In this document: one piece after another, positions 33,718 to 42,820 of the stretch | Layout: every line of letters begins with the position of its first letter | Position numbering within the stretch: the first letter of the stretch is position 1 | Assembly: GCA_942492625.1 (NCBI GenBank) | Contig: CALOFM010000056.1 | Location: forward strand, 20,146-84,145 | Source of the DNA: Thiosymbion sp942492625 | Lineage (GTDB): Bacteria > Pseudomonadota > Gammaproteobacteria > Chromatiales > Chromatiaceae | Length of the DNA: 64,000 nt | Reading direction: 5' to 3' | Notes under the pieces: model-generated | Databases searched by the model: none | What the model was told of the DNA's origin: nothing | Seen by the model: the letters and a program-made list of their open reading frames with translations, nothing else | Translations under genes and position numbers: made by a program

Positions 33718-33907
33718 CTTCTCCTTCCCCCTCCAAAGCAGTTTATTTTGCGCGCCGTTGCGTCGTTGCAACTGGCATTTTTTCAAGTATTGCTATAGAT
33801 TTAGCGTGCATCACTATGAAAATATGATGATTTTGGCGTCTTTCTTGAACTGTTCGAGCTGGCTCTCTTAAGTCCCTGACCGACAAGAAAAAAACCACAT
33901 TTTTGCC

Positions 33908-33936
33908 TTGACTGGTGGTGTATTGTTGCCTAACAT
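33908..33936 (+). promoter_or_regulatory. Pmra promoter of the division/cell-wall cluster
   Basis: TTGACT (33908-33913), a 17-bp spacer and TAACAT (33931-33936) make a good sigma-70 promoter. The -35 matches five of six and the -10 four of six consensus bases. Transcription should start near 33943, at the MraZ repeats. It drives mraZ and probably much of the downstream cluster. Confidence 0.75.
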
Positions 33937-33969
33937 TGGTGAAAAGTGGAGGGATGTGGGTTGAAAGGG
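33937..33969 (+). promoter_or_regulatory. MraZ operator: 10-bp-spaced TGGN repeats
   Basis: TGGT at 33937, TGGA at 33947 and TGGG at 33957 are exactly 10 bp apart, followed by a degenerate AGGGA at 33966-33970. MraZ is known to bind direct TGGGN repeats with 5-bp spacers next to its own promoter. The position at the start of transcription fits autorepression. Confidence 0.7.
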
Positions 33970-33995
33970 ATTTTTCACCTTATGGGGGGTCGGCA

Positions 33996-34451
33996 TTGTT
34001 CCGCGGGGTTTCCTTCCTCAATCTGGACGCCAAAGGCAGGCTCGCGATACCCGCTCGGTACCGCGAGCGTCTGCAGTCCTGCTGTGAGTCCCACCTAGTC
34101 ATCACCGTCGACCGCGATCGTTGTCTTCTCATCTACCCCGAGCCCACCTGGGTCGAGATTGAGCGCAAGCTGGATCAGCTGCCTTCTTTCAATGAGGGGG
34201 CGCGGAAGCTGCAGCGTCTATATATCGGTCACGCGCAAGAGGTGGACATGGACGGGCAAGGGCGAGTCCTGCTGCCGCCGGGACTTCGGCGCTTCGCCGC
34301 TCTGGATAAGAGGGTGGCCCTGGTGGGGCAAGGCAAGAAATTCGAGCTGTGGGACGAGGAGACCTGGAATGGGCGCTGTGACGAATGGCTGAACGACAGC
34401 GATTTGTCACAACTGGATTCCGCTGCCGATATCGCGTCCCTGTCCATCTAA
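33996..34451 (+). CDS. mraZ: Transcriptional regulator MraZ
   Basis: DNA-binding repressor of the mra/dcw operon, made of two SpoVT/AbrB-like halves. FRGVSFLNLDAKGRLAIPARYRERL and VDMDGQGRVLLPPGLRRFAAL are the two swapped-hairpin motifs. I chose TTG 33996, after a GGGGGG site, which gives the family form MFRG and 151 residues (E. coli 152). An ATG at 33954 would add 14 atypical residues and lacks proper spacing. First gene of the cluster, directly behind its predicted operator. Binds DNA as a ring oligomer. Confidence 0.92.
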   Translation: MFRGVSFLNLDAKGRLAIPARYRERLQSCCESHLVITVDRDRCLLIYPEPTWVEIERKLDQLPSFNEGARKLQRLYIGHAQEVDMDGQGRVLLPPGLRRFAALDKRVALVGQGKKFELWDEETWNGRCDEWLNDSDLSQLDSAADIASLSI

Positions 34452-34462
34452 AAAGCATCTTG

Positions 34463-35395
34463 ATGACCGACGCGCTGCACACGCCGGTATTACTGGAGGA
34501 AAGCTTGGAGGCATTGGCGATCAACCAGAATGGCATCTACCTGGACGGCACCTTCGGCCGCGGCGGCCACGCCTGCGCCTTGCTGGCCCGGCTGGGCCGC
34601 GACGGGCGCTTGCTGGCCCTGGATCGCGACCCGGCGGCGGTCGCGTTCGGTGCCGCCTTGGCGGGGGATGATCCTCGTCTGGTTGTCGAGCACGCTTCAT
34701 TCTCTCAAGCGGGCGAGGTGGCAAGGCGCCATGGCGTTTCCGGTCGCCTGAGCGGTCTGTTGCTGGATCTGGGCGTTTCCTCTCCTCAGCTCGACGAGCC
34801 GCGCCGGGGCTTCAGCTTCTTAGCGGATGGACCTCTCGACATGCGTATGGACACCAGTGAAGGACAAACGGCGGCCAGTTGGCTGGCGCGAGCCAAGGAG
34901 GCGGAGATCCTGCGTGTCCTGCGCGAGTGCGGCGAGGAGCGCTTCGCCAAGCGCATCGCCCGCGCAATTGTGCGCGCTCGAAACGAAAGGCCGATTACAT
35001 CAACGCGTGCTCTGGCGGAGATTGTTGCTGCGGCGCGCCCTGGTCGTGAGCCGGGAAAGCACCCGGCGACCCGCACCTTTCAGGCAATCCGGATTCACGT
35101 CAATCGCGAGCTGGATGAGGTTCGTGACTGTCTCTCCGGTGTCTGTGACCTACTGGCCGCGGGCGGCCGACTGGTGGTCATCAGCTTCCACTCGTTGGAG
35201 GATCGCATCGTGAAGCGGTTTATCCGCGATGAGGCCCGCGGCGAGCAATTTCCTCGCGGCGTGCCCGTAACGGAGCGAGACACCCACGCCCGTCTGCGTG
35301 CGGTCGGCAAACCGGTGCGCCCATCCGGCACAGAGGTCGCAGCCAATCCGCGTGCGCGCAGCGCCGTAATGCGGGTTGCGGAGCGGCTGGCATGA
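34463..35395 (+). CDS. rsmH: 16S rRNA m4C1402 methyltransferase
   Basis: N4-methylates C1402 of 16S rRNA (MraW). The 310 residues match the family. HTPVLLEESLEAL, GIYLDGTFGRGGHA (SAM-binding GxGxxx), LLLDLGVSSPQLDEPRRGFSF and VVISFHSLEDRIVK are signatures. I chose ATG 34463, which lies 11 bp after mraZ. Overlaps ftsL by ATGA. Works on the same base as RsmI, encoded 2 kb upstream. Confidence 0.96.
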   Translation: MTDALHTPVLLEESLEALAINQNGIYLDGTFGRGGHACALLARLGRDGRLLALDRDPAAVAFGAALAGDDPRLVVEHASFSQAGEVARRHGVSGRLSGLLLDLGVSSPQLDEPRRGFSFLADGPLDMRMDTSEGQTAASWLARAKEAEILRVLRECGEERFAKRIARAIVRARNERPITSTRALAEIVAAARPGREPGKHPATRTFQAIRIHVNRELDEVRDCLSGVCDLLAAGGRLVVISFHSLEDRIVKRFIRDEARGEQFPRGVPVTERDTHARLRAVGKPVRPSGTEVAANPRARSAVMRVAERLA

Positions 35396-35679
35396 CCCGG
35401 TACGACCTCTGGTTTTTAATCGTTCTCATCCTGGGCGTCGTGTCCACCGGAATATGGGTCGTAAACGCCAAGTACCTCAGTCGGCTGGAGTTTGTCGAGC
35501 TCCAGGCCCTGCGTGCCCAGCGTCATGGGTTGGAGGTGCGCTGGGGGCAGCTGCGTCTCGAGGAAGCGGCCCTGACCACGCATCCGCGAGTTGAGGCCAA
35601 GGCGCGCGATCTGCTTGGGATGCGCTTGCCTTTGGGTGGCGACGTGCGGGTGATCGACGGAGGTGGCGATGGCCGCTAG
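35392..35679 (+). CDS. ftsL: Cell division protein FtsL
   Basis: A 95-residue bitopic inner-membrane protein: short cytoplasmic start, one helix (LWFLIVLILGVVSTGIWVV, residues about 6-24) and a periplasmic coiled coil (LQALRAQRHGLEVRWGQLRLEEAAL). It forms the FtsQLB complex that activates FtsWI. Small and poorly conserved, but its size, topology and place between rsmH and ftsI settle the call. Starts on the rsmH stop (ATGA) and overlaps ftsI by 11 bp. Confidence 0.93.
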   Translation: MTRYDLWFLIVLILGVVSTGIWVVNAKYLSRLEFVELQALRAQRHGLEVRWGQLRLEEAALTTHPRVEAKARDLLGMRLPLGGDVRVIDGGGDGR

Positions 35680-37438
35680 AGAGCGCCGCCGGAAACGCGC
35701 AGAGCGTGCAGAGCGCGCGGAGCGCCTGGTTGCCGGGGCGAGCTTCAAGGTTCGCCGCAATACCTTGATCAGCGTTCTTGGTCTGGTGCTCCTGGCCGTG
35801 TCCTGGAGCGCCTTCGATCGGCAGGTGATGGACACGGAATTCCTGAAGAACGAGGGCGAGCGCCGTTACTTGCGGGTTCGCGAGATTCCCGCCCGGCGCG
35901 GCATGATCCTCGACCGTAATGCCGAGCCCCTAGCCGTTAGCACACCGGTGGCCACCGTGTGGGGGGATCCGCGGCGTTTGGTGGGTCAGCCCGATGCCGT
36001 GAGAGATCTAGCCAAGGCGTTGGAGATCGACGAGCCGAAGCTCATGGCGCGCCTCATGGACAAACGTGAGCGTGCCTTTGTCTACCTGAAGCGGCGCATC
36101 GGTCCGGAGCAGACCTACGCGGTGGAGCGCGTAATGGGTGAATACAAGCTTCACGGGTTGGGTATGGACTCGGAGTATCGGCGCTTCTATCCCAGCGGTG
36201 AGATGTTCGGTCACGTGATTGGCTTCACAAACGTAGACGACCGGGGAATCGAAGGCATGGAGCTGGCCTTCGACGCATGGCTGAGCGCCGAGCCGGGCAA
36301 GCGTCGTGTGATCCAGGACGGACGCCGCCGCGTAGTGGCCGAGGTCGAGAGCATTAAACCGCCTCGCCACGGCAAAGACCTGACCCTGAGCATCGACCGG
36401 CGGCTGCAGTTTCTGGCCTATCGGGAGCTCAAGCGGGCGGTGCAGACGCACAACGCGGTCGCGGCCTCTGCGGTGGTGTTGGATGTTCACAGCGGCGAGA
36501 TCTTGGCGATGGTGAACCAGCCGGCTTACAACCCCAACGCCGCCCGGGGCGGAAAGGGCGGCACCCGCCGTAATCGGGCCCTCACCGATGTGATGGAGCC
36601 CGGCTCGACTGTGAAGCCTTTCGTGGTGGCGGCGGCGATGGAGGCTGGACTGGTGGGGCCGACTACGCCCATCGATACCAGCCCCGGTTTCCTGCGCGTC
36701 GGGCGCGACCGGGTCAGGGATGTGCGCAACTACGGTGTGCTCGACACAACGGGTGTTATCACAAAGTCCAGCAACGTGGGGGTGGTCAAGCTGGCTATGC
36801 GGATGGACAAGGCAGTGTTGTGGCAGCTCTACGATCGTCTCGGCTTCGGCAAGCCGACCCGGGTCGAGTTCCCCGGCGAGGTGCCGGGTCGCCTGCGTCA
36901 TTTTCAGAGCTGGAGGCTGTTCGAGCACGCCACGCTGGCCTTTGGATATGGCCTGTCGGTGACCACGCTGCAGCTCGCCCAGGCTTACGCTGTGCTGGCG
37001 GCAGACGGCGTCAAGCGTCCTGTCACGTTGCTCAAGCGCCGGGAGCGGCCTGCCGAAGAACGCATTCTGTCCGCCGCAACCGCGCGCAAGGTCAGAGCCA
37101 TGATGGAGACCGTGGTCTCTCCCAAGGGAACCGCCAAGCTGGCTGCCATCGATGGTTACCGGGCCGCCGGCAAGACGGGTACGGCCAAGAAGGCGGTCCG
37201 CGGTGGCTATGCCTCCAAGCGTTACCAGGCGGTTTTCGCCGGTATGGCGCCGGCCTCGGAGCCGCGTTTCGTTATGGTCGTCATGGTCGATGAGCCGCGG
37301 GGCAAGCATTATTACGGCGGCCGGGTCGCAGCCCCCGTGTTTTCCAGTGTTATGGCCGGCGCCTTGCGGCTGTTCAACGTGCCCCCGGATGATCCCGGCG
37401 CCACGCTGCGGTTGGCAGGTGCGGAGGACGACCAATGA
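35669..37438 (+). CDS. ftsI: Septal peptidoglycan transpeptidase PBP3
   Basis: Class B penicillin-binding protein that crosslinks septal peptidoglycan. At 589 residues it has the normal size. One N-terminal helix (NTLISVLGLVLLAVSWSAF) follows a strongly basic tail. The three active-site motifs are STVK in MEPGSTVKPF, SSN in TKSSNVG and KTG in AAGKTGTAKK. ATG 35669 follows GGAGG with 5-base spacing. Overlaps murE by ATGA. Confidence 0.97.
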   Translation: MAARERRRKRAERAERAERLVAGASFKVRRNTLISVLGLVLLAVSWSAFDRQVMDTEFLKNEGERRYLRVREIPARRGMILDRNAEPLAVSTPVATVWGDPRRLVGQPDAVRDLAKALEIDEPKLMARLMDKRERAFVYLKRRIGPEQTYAVERVMGEYKLHGLGMDSEYRRFYPSGEMFGHVIGFTNVDDRGIEGMELAFDAWLSAEPGKRRVIQDGRRRVVAEVESIKPPRHGKDLTLSIDRRLQFLAYRELKRAVQTHNAVAASAVVLDVHSGEILAMVNQPAYNPNAARGGKGGTRRNRALTDVMEPGSTVKPFVVAAAMEAGLVGPTTPIDTSPGFLRVGRDRVRDVRNYGVLDTTGVITKSSNVGVVKLAMRMDKAVLWQLYDRLGFGKPTRVEFPGEVPGRLRHFQSWRLFEHATLAFGYGLSVTTLQLAQAYAVLAADGVKRPVTLLKRRERPAEERILSAATARKVRAMMETVVSPKGTAKLAAIDGYRAAGKTGTAKKAVRGGYASKRYQAVFAGMAPASEPRFVMVVMVDEPRGKHYYGGRVAAPVFSSVMAGALRLFNVPPDDPGATLRLAGAEDDQ

Positions 37439-38979
37439 TGCCACTGCTTCGTTCGCTGCATGCCTGGAGGCTTTCCGATCTCTTGGAAGGCTTTGCCCGG
37501 GTGCCGTCCGAGGCGGACGTGATGATCGGTGGGATCGACCTCGACAGCCGGCGCTTGGGGGCCGGCGGGCTCTTTCTTGCCTGTCGGGGCTCCGCGGCAC
37601 ATGGACTGGATTTCGCTAAAGGTGCTTGCGCCCGAGGTGCCGCGGCCATTGCGGCCGAGCCGGGCGCCCGGTGGAATCTGCCGGCCATGGCGGCTCTTGC
37701 CATGCGCCTGGGCGTACCCGTGATCCCGGTTCCGGACCTGGGGCGGAAGGCCAGCGCCTTGGCGGATCGCTTCTTCGGTCAGCCGAGTGCCGCCATGGAG
37801 GTGATCGGCGTTACCGGGACTAATGGTAAAACCAGCGTTACCCATTATTTGGCGCAGGCCCTGGGTGCGGAGCTCAAGTGCGGAATCATCGGCACCCTGG
37901 GCGTAGGCTTCCCCGGCGAGCTCGCCGAATCGACCCACACGACCCCCGATCCGGTCGCCCTGCAGGAGACGCTGGGCATGCTGCGCCTCGGTGGTGCCCG
38001 TGCCTTGGCCATGGAGGTTTCCTCCCACGCCCTGGCCCAGGGGCGGGCCGCGGGCGTCCGGTTCAGCTGCGCGGTCTTTACCAATCTCAGTCGCGACCAT
38101 CTCGACTATCACGGCGACATGGGGAGCTACGCTGCCGCTAAGAGGCAGCTCTTTGGTATGCCGGAGCTGCGCTGGGCCGTGTTAAACCTGGATGACCCGC
38201 TCAGCGCAGAGATTGCCGAAGATCTTGCGCCGGGAGTCAAGGTTGCATACTACAGCGCGCAGCCGGAGGCGCGCAGACCGGCGAAGTGCGATCTTTGGGT
38301 GCGGGCAAGCGCCGTGACGCCCGGGCCTGCAGGACTGTACTTGAAGTTGGCGACCAGCGCCGGGATGGGGGAGGTCAATGTCGACCTACTCGGTTTTTTC
38401 AACGCCTCCAACCTCCTCGCGGTGCTCACGGTGATGCTCTCGCGAGGTCTGCCCTTGGAGCGCGCCTTGCGCGAGCTCGCCGGTGTGCGCACGGTGCCCG
38501 GCCGCATGGAGCGGTTCGGGGGTGATGGCCAACCCTTGGTAGTGGTGGACTACGCGCACACCCCGGACGCGCTGGAGCAGGCGTTGCGCAACCTGCGCGA
38601 GCATGTCCGGGGCCGAATCCACAGCGTCGTCGGCTGTGGAGGGGAGCGGGATCGAGGCAAACGCCCCTTGATGGGCGCTATCGTCGAACGCCTGAGCGAC
38701 CGGGTGATCCTCACCGACGACAATCCCCGCGGCGAGGACGGCGATGCCATCGTCCGCGATATTCTCGCCGGTATGGAAGAGCCGGCGGCGGTGTGCGTCG
38801 AGCGCCAGCGCGCCTTGGCGATCCGCTTGGCGATCGCTAAAGCCGCGGAGCAGGACCTGGTCCTGATCGCCGGCAAGGGGCATGAGACCACCCAGGATAT
38901 GGGCGATCTGAAGGTCCATTTCAGCGACGGGGCGCAGGTGCTGCAGGTGTTGCAGGAACGTGGAGGTCTGAACGCATGA
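37435..38979 (+). CDS. murE: UDP-MurNAc-tripeptide synthetase (meso-diaminopimelate adding)
   Basis: Adds meso-diaminopimelate to UDP-MurNAc-L-Ala-D-Glu. The 514-residue length is usual. GVTGTNGKTSVTHYLAQAL is the ATP loop, YAHTPDALEQALRNLREH and DNPRGEDGDAIVRDIL are C-terminal motifs. The DNPR motif indicates meso-DAP specificity, as expected in a Gram-negative. Starts on ATGA with ftsI and ends on ATGA with murF. Confidence 0.97.
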   Translation: MMPLLRSLHAWRLSDLLEGFARVPSEADVMIGGIDLDSRRLGAGGLFLACRGSAAHGLDFAKGACARGAAAIAAEPGARWNLPAMAALAMRLGVPVIPVPDLGRKASALADRFFGQPSAAMEVIGVTGTNGKTSVTHYLAQALGAELKCGIIGTLGVGFPGELAESTHTTPDPVALQETLGMLRLGGARALAMEVSSHALAQGRAAGVRFSCAVFTNLSRDHLDYHGDMGSYAAAKRQLFGMPELRWAVLNLDDPLSAEIAEDLAPGVKVAYYSAQPEARRPAKCDLWVRASAVTPGPAGLYLKLATSAGMGEVNVDLLGFFNASNLLAVLTVMLSRGLPLERALRELAGVRTVPGRMERFGGDGQPLVVVDYAHTPDALEQALRNLREHVRGRIHSVVGCGGERDRGKRPLMGAIVERLSDRVILTDDNPRGEDGDAIVRDILAGMEEPAAVCVERQRALAIRLAIAKAAEQDLVLIAGKGHETTQDMGDLKVHFSDGAQVLQVLQERGGLNA

Positions 38980-40339
38980 TGTGGACCCTCGCGAATGCCG
39001 CCGCTCGCGTCGGGGGGCGCATCGAAGGCGCCGACGTTTCTTTCGACTCCGTCGGCAAGGACGGCCGGGAAGATTGCGCGGGTCAGCTTTTCGTCGCCTT
39101 GCGCGGAGAGCGTTTCGATGGACACGATTTTGTCCCGCAGGCATGTGCGAGTGGAGCCGCGGCGGCCCTGGTCGATCACTTCCTGGACGTTGATACAGCG
39201 CAGTGGGTGGTGGATGACACGCGCCTCGCTCTTGGTAGGTTGGCGGCGGCATGGCGCCAGCGCTTCGCGGGCAAGGTAATCGCGATCACCGGCAGCAACG
39301 GCAAGACGACCTGCAAGGAAATGCTAGCAGCCGTGCTGGCTCAGGTCGGCTCGGTGCGGGCCACCCGGGAAACCTGAACAACGACATTGGGATGCCTCTG
39401 ACCCTGCTCGCAGCCCGCGACGAGGATTTCCTGGTCTTGGAAATGGGGGCCAATCATCCTGGTGAGATCGGCTACCTGACCGATATCGGACGGCCTGACA
39501 TCGCCGTGATCACCAACGCCGGGCGTGCCCACCTGGAGGGCTTCGGCAGCGTCGAAGGCGTGGCGCGGGCGAAAGGCGAGATCGCCCGCGGCCTTCCCGA
39601 GGACGGTACCTTCATCGTGCCCTCCGACTCGCCCTGGATGCCCCTGTGGCGGGATTTGGCCGGTGGGCGTCCCATGCTCACCTGTGGCCTGGACCCCAGC
39701 GCAAATGTGCGCGCCGAGATCGACGGGGTAACCGGCGTTTGGCACGACCACGGCTTTCGTACCCATTTCTCGGTTCGGGTCGGGGGTGAGACGCTGGATC
39801 TGGAGCTTGCCCTGGCGGGGATGCACAACGTACGCAATGCCTTGGTAGCCGTGGCGGTGGCCTCGGTCCTGGGGATCGGGGCCGAGGCCATCCGGGCGGG
39901 CCTCGCCGGCTTGAAGCCGGTGGCCGGTCGCTTGAACCCGAGGGTCGGTGCCGGCGGGCTGCGTCTCATCGACGACAGCTACAATGCCAATCCGGACTCG
40001 GTACGGGCGGCAATCGACGTGCTCGTAGGGCTCGCCGGCCGGCACTCGCTAGTGCTCGGTGACCTGGGAGAGCTGGGCCCGGAAGCTGCCGAGCTGCATC
40101 GCGGGCTGGGCGAGGCTGCGAGGGCCGCCGGCGTGGAATTTCTCTATACAGTTGGCAAGCTCAGCGCATCCGCCTCCGAGGCGTTCGGTGCGGGTGCGCG
40201 GCATTTCTACGACCAGATGACGCTGATCGACGAGTTGCGAGGGCGCCTCGGCCCTGGCGACCTGGTGCTGGTGAAGGGGTCTCGGCAAGCCGCCATGGAT
40301 CGGGTGGCGGATGCTCTGTGCAGCGGGGGGAATGCCTGA
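38976..40339 (+). pseudogene. murF: UDP-MurNAc-pentapeptide synthetase MurF, frame broken by a 1-base deletion
   Basis: Adds D-Ala-D-Ala to the UDP-MurNAc tripeptide. The first frame runs from MMWTLANAAARVGG through the ATP loop ITGSNGKTTCKEMLAAVLA and stops at 39377. The second frame picks up exactly at GNLNNDIGMPLTLLAARDEDF and continues through DDSYNANPDSVRAAIDVL to CSGGNA. One G is missing in the GGG run at 39367-39369 (CGGGAAAC should read CGGGGAAAC). Restored, it is 454 residues, normal for MurF. The gene is essential and no second copy is in view, so sequencing error is likely. Confidence 0.9.
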
Positions 40340-40340
40340 C

Positions 40341-41423
40341 ATGCTGCTCTTTCTGACCGAATGGCTTGCACAGTACGAGAGCGCCTTCTCCGTCTTTCGC
40401 TATCTGACTCTGCGCGGAATCATGGCAGTGCTCACCGCCCTGATCATCTCGTTCGTGGTCGGGCCGGCCATGATCCGCCGCCTTACCCGTTACAAGATCG
40501 GTCAGACGGTTCGCGACGACGGACCCCAGAGCCACCTGTCCAAGGCCGGGACGCCAACAATGGGTGGTGCATTGATGCTGGTGGGCATCGGCGTCTCAAC
40601 CCTGCTGTGGGCAGACCTCACCAATCGTTACGTCTGGCTGGTACTTCTAGTCACCCTGATATGCGGAGCGATCGGGCTGGTGGACGATTACAGGAAGTTG
40701 GTGCTCAAGGACGCCAGGGGACTGGCATCCCGCTACAAGTTTCTCGGACAGTCGGTCGTGGGGCTTGGTGCCGCCGTATACCTATATTCGATCGCCTCGA
40801 CGCCGGCGGAGACCGCCCTGTTGATACCCTACCTTAAGGATGTCTCTTTCCAACTCGGGCCTTGGTTCATTCTGCTTACCTATTTGGTAATCGTCGGGTC
40901 GAGTAACGCGGTGAACCTGACCGACGGTCTGGATGGCCTCGCGGTCCTTCCCACGGTTCTGGTCTGCGGTGCCCTCGCCGTTTTCGTTTATGCCTCCGGT
41001 CACGTCGACTTTTCCGCCTATCTGAAGATCCCCCATGTCCCCGGCGTCGGCGAGGTCGTGGTCTTCTGCGGTGCCCTGGTAGGTGCCGGGCTCGGGTTCC
41101 TCTGGTTCAACACCTATCCCGCCCAGGTGTTCATGGGCGATGTCGGCGCCCTCGCCCTGGGCGCGGCCCTGGGCATAGTCGCGGTTGTCGCGCACCAGGA
41201 GATGGTGCTGCTGATCATGGGCGGCGTCTTCGTGGCGGAAACCCTTTCGGTGATGCTGCAGGTGGCTTCCTTCAAGATGACGGGCAAGCGCATCTTTCGC
41301 ATGGCGCCGCTTCATCATCACTTCGAGCTCAAGGGTTGGCCGGAGCCGCGGGTGATCGTGCGCTTTTGGATTCTGACCGTGATCCTGGTTCTGATCGGGC
41401 TGGCAAGCCTGAAGATTAGATGA
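40341..41423 (+). CDS. mraY: Phospho-MurNAc-pentapeptide translocase
   Basis: Makes lipid I from UDP-MurNAc-pentapeptide and undecaprenyl phosphate. The 360 residues equal the E. coli length. About ten transmembrane helices are visible. DDGPQSHLSKAGTPTMGGALML, LVDDYRKLVLKDARGL, NAVNLTDGLDGLA and the His motif MAPLHHHFELKGWPE are signatures. I chose ATG 40341, one base past the murF stop. Overlaps murD by ATGA. Confidence 0.97.
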   Translation: MLLFLTEWLAQYESAFSVFRYLTLRGIMAVLTALIISFVVGPAMIRRLTRYKIGQTVRDDGPQSHLSKAGTPTMGGALMLVGIGVSTLLWADLTNRYVWLVLLVTLICGAIGLVDDYRKLVLKDARGLASRYKFLGQSVVGLGAAVYLYSIASTPAETALLIPYLKDVSFQLGPWFILLTYLVIVGSSNAVNLTDGLDGLAVLPTVLVCGALAVFVYASGHVDFSAYLKIPHVPGVGEVVVFCGALVGAGLGFLWFNTYPAQVFMGDVGALALGAALGIVAVVAHQEMVLLIMGGVFVAETLSVMLQVASFKMTGKRIFRMAPLHHHFELKGWPEPRVIVRFWILTVILVLIGLASLKIR

Positions 41424-42820
41424 GGACCGTTGGAATGTCCCAGATAAAGGATGCGCGGTCCTCGGCTCTCGGCCCTCGGCCCGTCCCCAAGACCCTGGTG
41501 GTGGGTCTCGGCAGGACCGGTCTTTCCTGCGCCCGCTTTCTTCGTGGCCGGGGCGTACCGGTGGCGGTAGTGGATTCACGGCAAGAGCCTCCGGGACTGG
41601 AGGGGGCGCGTCGTGAGGTGCCGGACGTCGCTTTGTTTGTTGGCGGCTTCGATGCTGATGTCTTCGCCGCGGCCGAGCGCCTGATCGTTAGTCCCGGCGT
41701 GCCCCTGCGGGAGCCGTTGATCGCGGCAGCTGCAGCGCGTGGTGTCCCGGTGCTCGGTGATATCGAGCTCTTCGCCCAAGCTGCCCGCTCTCCTGTGGCG
41801 GCCATTACGGGCTCCAACGGCAAGAGCAGTGTTACCACGTTACTAGGCCAAATGGCGCGCATGGCCGGCGTGCGCGCCGCGGTTGGCGGCAACCTCGGGC
41901 AACCCGCCCTGGATCTACTCGACGATGGTGTCGAGCTTTACGTGCTGGAGCTATCCAGCTTCCAGCTCGAGTCCACCTACTCTCTTGCTCCGCTGGTGGC
42001 GACCGTGCTCAACGTCTCAGCCGACCACATGGACAGGTACGAGGGCATCGACGAGTACGCCGCAACAAAGGCGCGGATTTTTCACGGGGCCCGTACCGCG
42101 GTTCTCAACCTCGATGATCCGCGGGTTCGTGGCATGGCCAAGATGGCGAAAGAAGACGTCGGGTTTACGCTCGACGCGCCGGCCCGCGAGTCGGATTTCG
42201 GTCTGGTCGAGCATGGCGGCGAGACCTGGATCGCCCGCGGACCCAATCGCCTGTTGCCCGCTCGGGAGGTCGCTGCCAGGGGGCGCCACAATCTGGCCAA
42301 CGCCCTTGCCGCTCTCGCGATGGGGCAGGCCTGCGGGCTGGCGGAGGTGGCGATGCTGGAGGCGCTGCGTACCTTTCGGGGATTACCGCACCGTATGGCC
42401 CTGGTGGCACGCAAAGGGGGGGTCGATTGGTACGACGACTCCAAGGGCACGAATCCCGGAGCCACTGTGGCCGCCTTGGAAGGGTTGGTCGACCCATCGG
42501 GCACTGCGCGGGCGGTTCTCATTGCCGGTGGCGACTGCAAGGGTGCGGACTTCGGGCCCCTGGTCTGTGCCGTTGAGCGGGCTGCACGTGCGGTAGTCCT
42601 GATCGGCCGAGATGCACCCATGATCGAGGACGCCGTGAACGGTCGGGTCCCCACGCTACGCGCAAAGGACATGACCGATGCGGTGATGCAGGCTTTCGCC
42701 GCGGCAAGGCCGGGCGATTGCGTGCTTCTGTCGCCCGCCTGCGCGAGCTTCGATATGTTCGATAACTACGAGCACCGTGGCCGGGTGTTCGCCGCTGCTG
42801 TGGAGGGGCTCGAGGTATGA
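41420..42820 (+). CDS. murD: UDP-MurNAc-L-alanine:D-glutamate ligase
   Basis: Adds D-glutamate to UDP-MurNAc-L-Ala. It has 466 residues if started at the ATGA overlap with mraY (41420); ATG 41435 (MSQIKD) would be closer to homologues. TLVVGLGRTGLSCARFL is the N-terminal nucleotide motif, AITGSNGKSSVTTLLGQM the ATP loop, LELSSFQLES and DSKGTNPGATVAAL further signatures, and LSPACASFDMFDNYEHRG the C-terminus. Overlaps ftsW by ATGA. Confidence 0.96.
   Translation: MRTVGMSQIKDARSSALGPRPVPKTLVVGLGRTGLSCARFLRGRGVPVAVVDSRQEPPGLEGARREVPDVALFVGGFDADVFAAAERLIVSPGVPLREPLIAAAAARGVPVLGDIELFAQAARSPVAAITGSNGKSSVTTLLGQMARMAGVRAAVGGNLGQPALDLLDDGVELYVLELSSFQLESTYSLAPLVATVLNVSADHMDRYEGIDEYAATKARIFHGARTAVLNLDDPRVRGMAKMAKEDVGFTLDAPARESDFGLVEHGGETWIARGPNRLLPAREVAARGRHNLANALAALAMGQACGLAEVAMLEALRTFRGLPHRMALVARKGGVDWYDDSKGTNPGATVAALEGLVDPSGTARAVLIAGGDCKGADFGPLVCAVERAARAVVLIGRDAPMIEDAVNGRVPTLRAKDMTDAVMQAFAAARPGDCVLLSPACASFDMFDNYEHRGRVFAAAVEGLEV

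Noticed and set aside
33794..33799. Extended -10-like TGCTATAGA between rnpB and mraZ
   Set aside because: The nearest -35-like TTGCAA is 22 bp away; the promoter at 33908 is much better.
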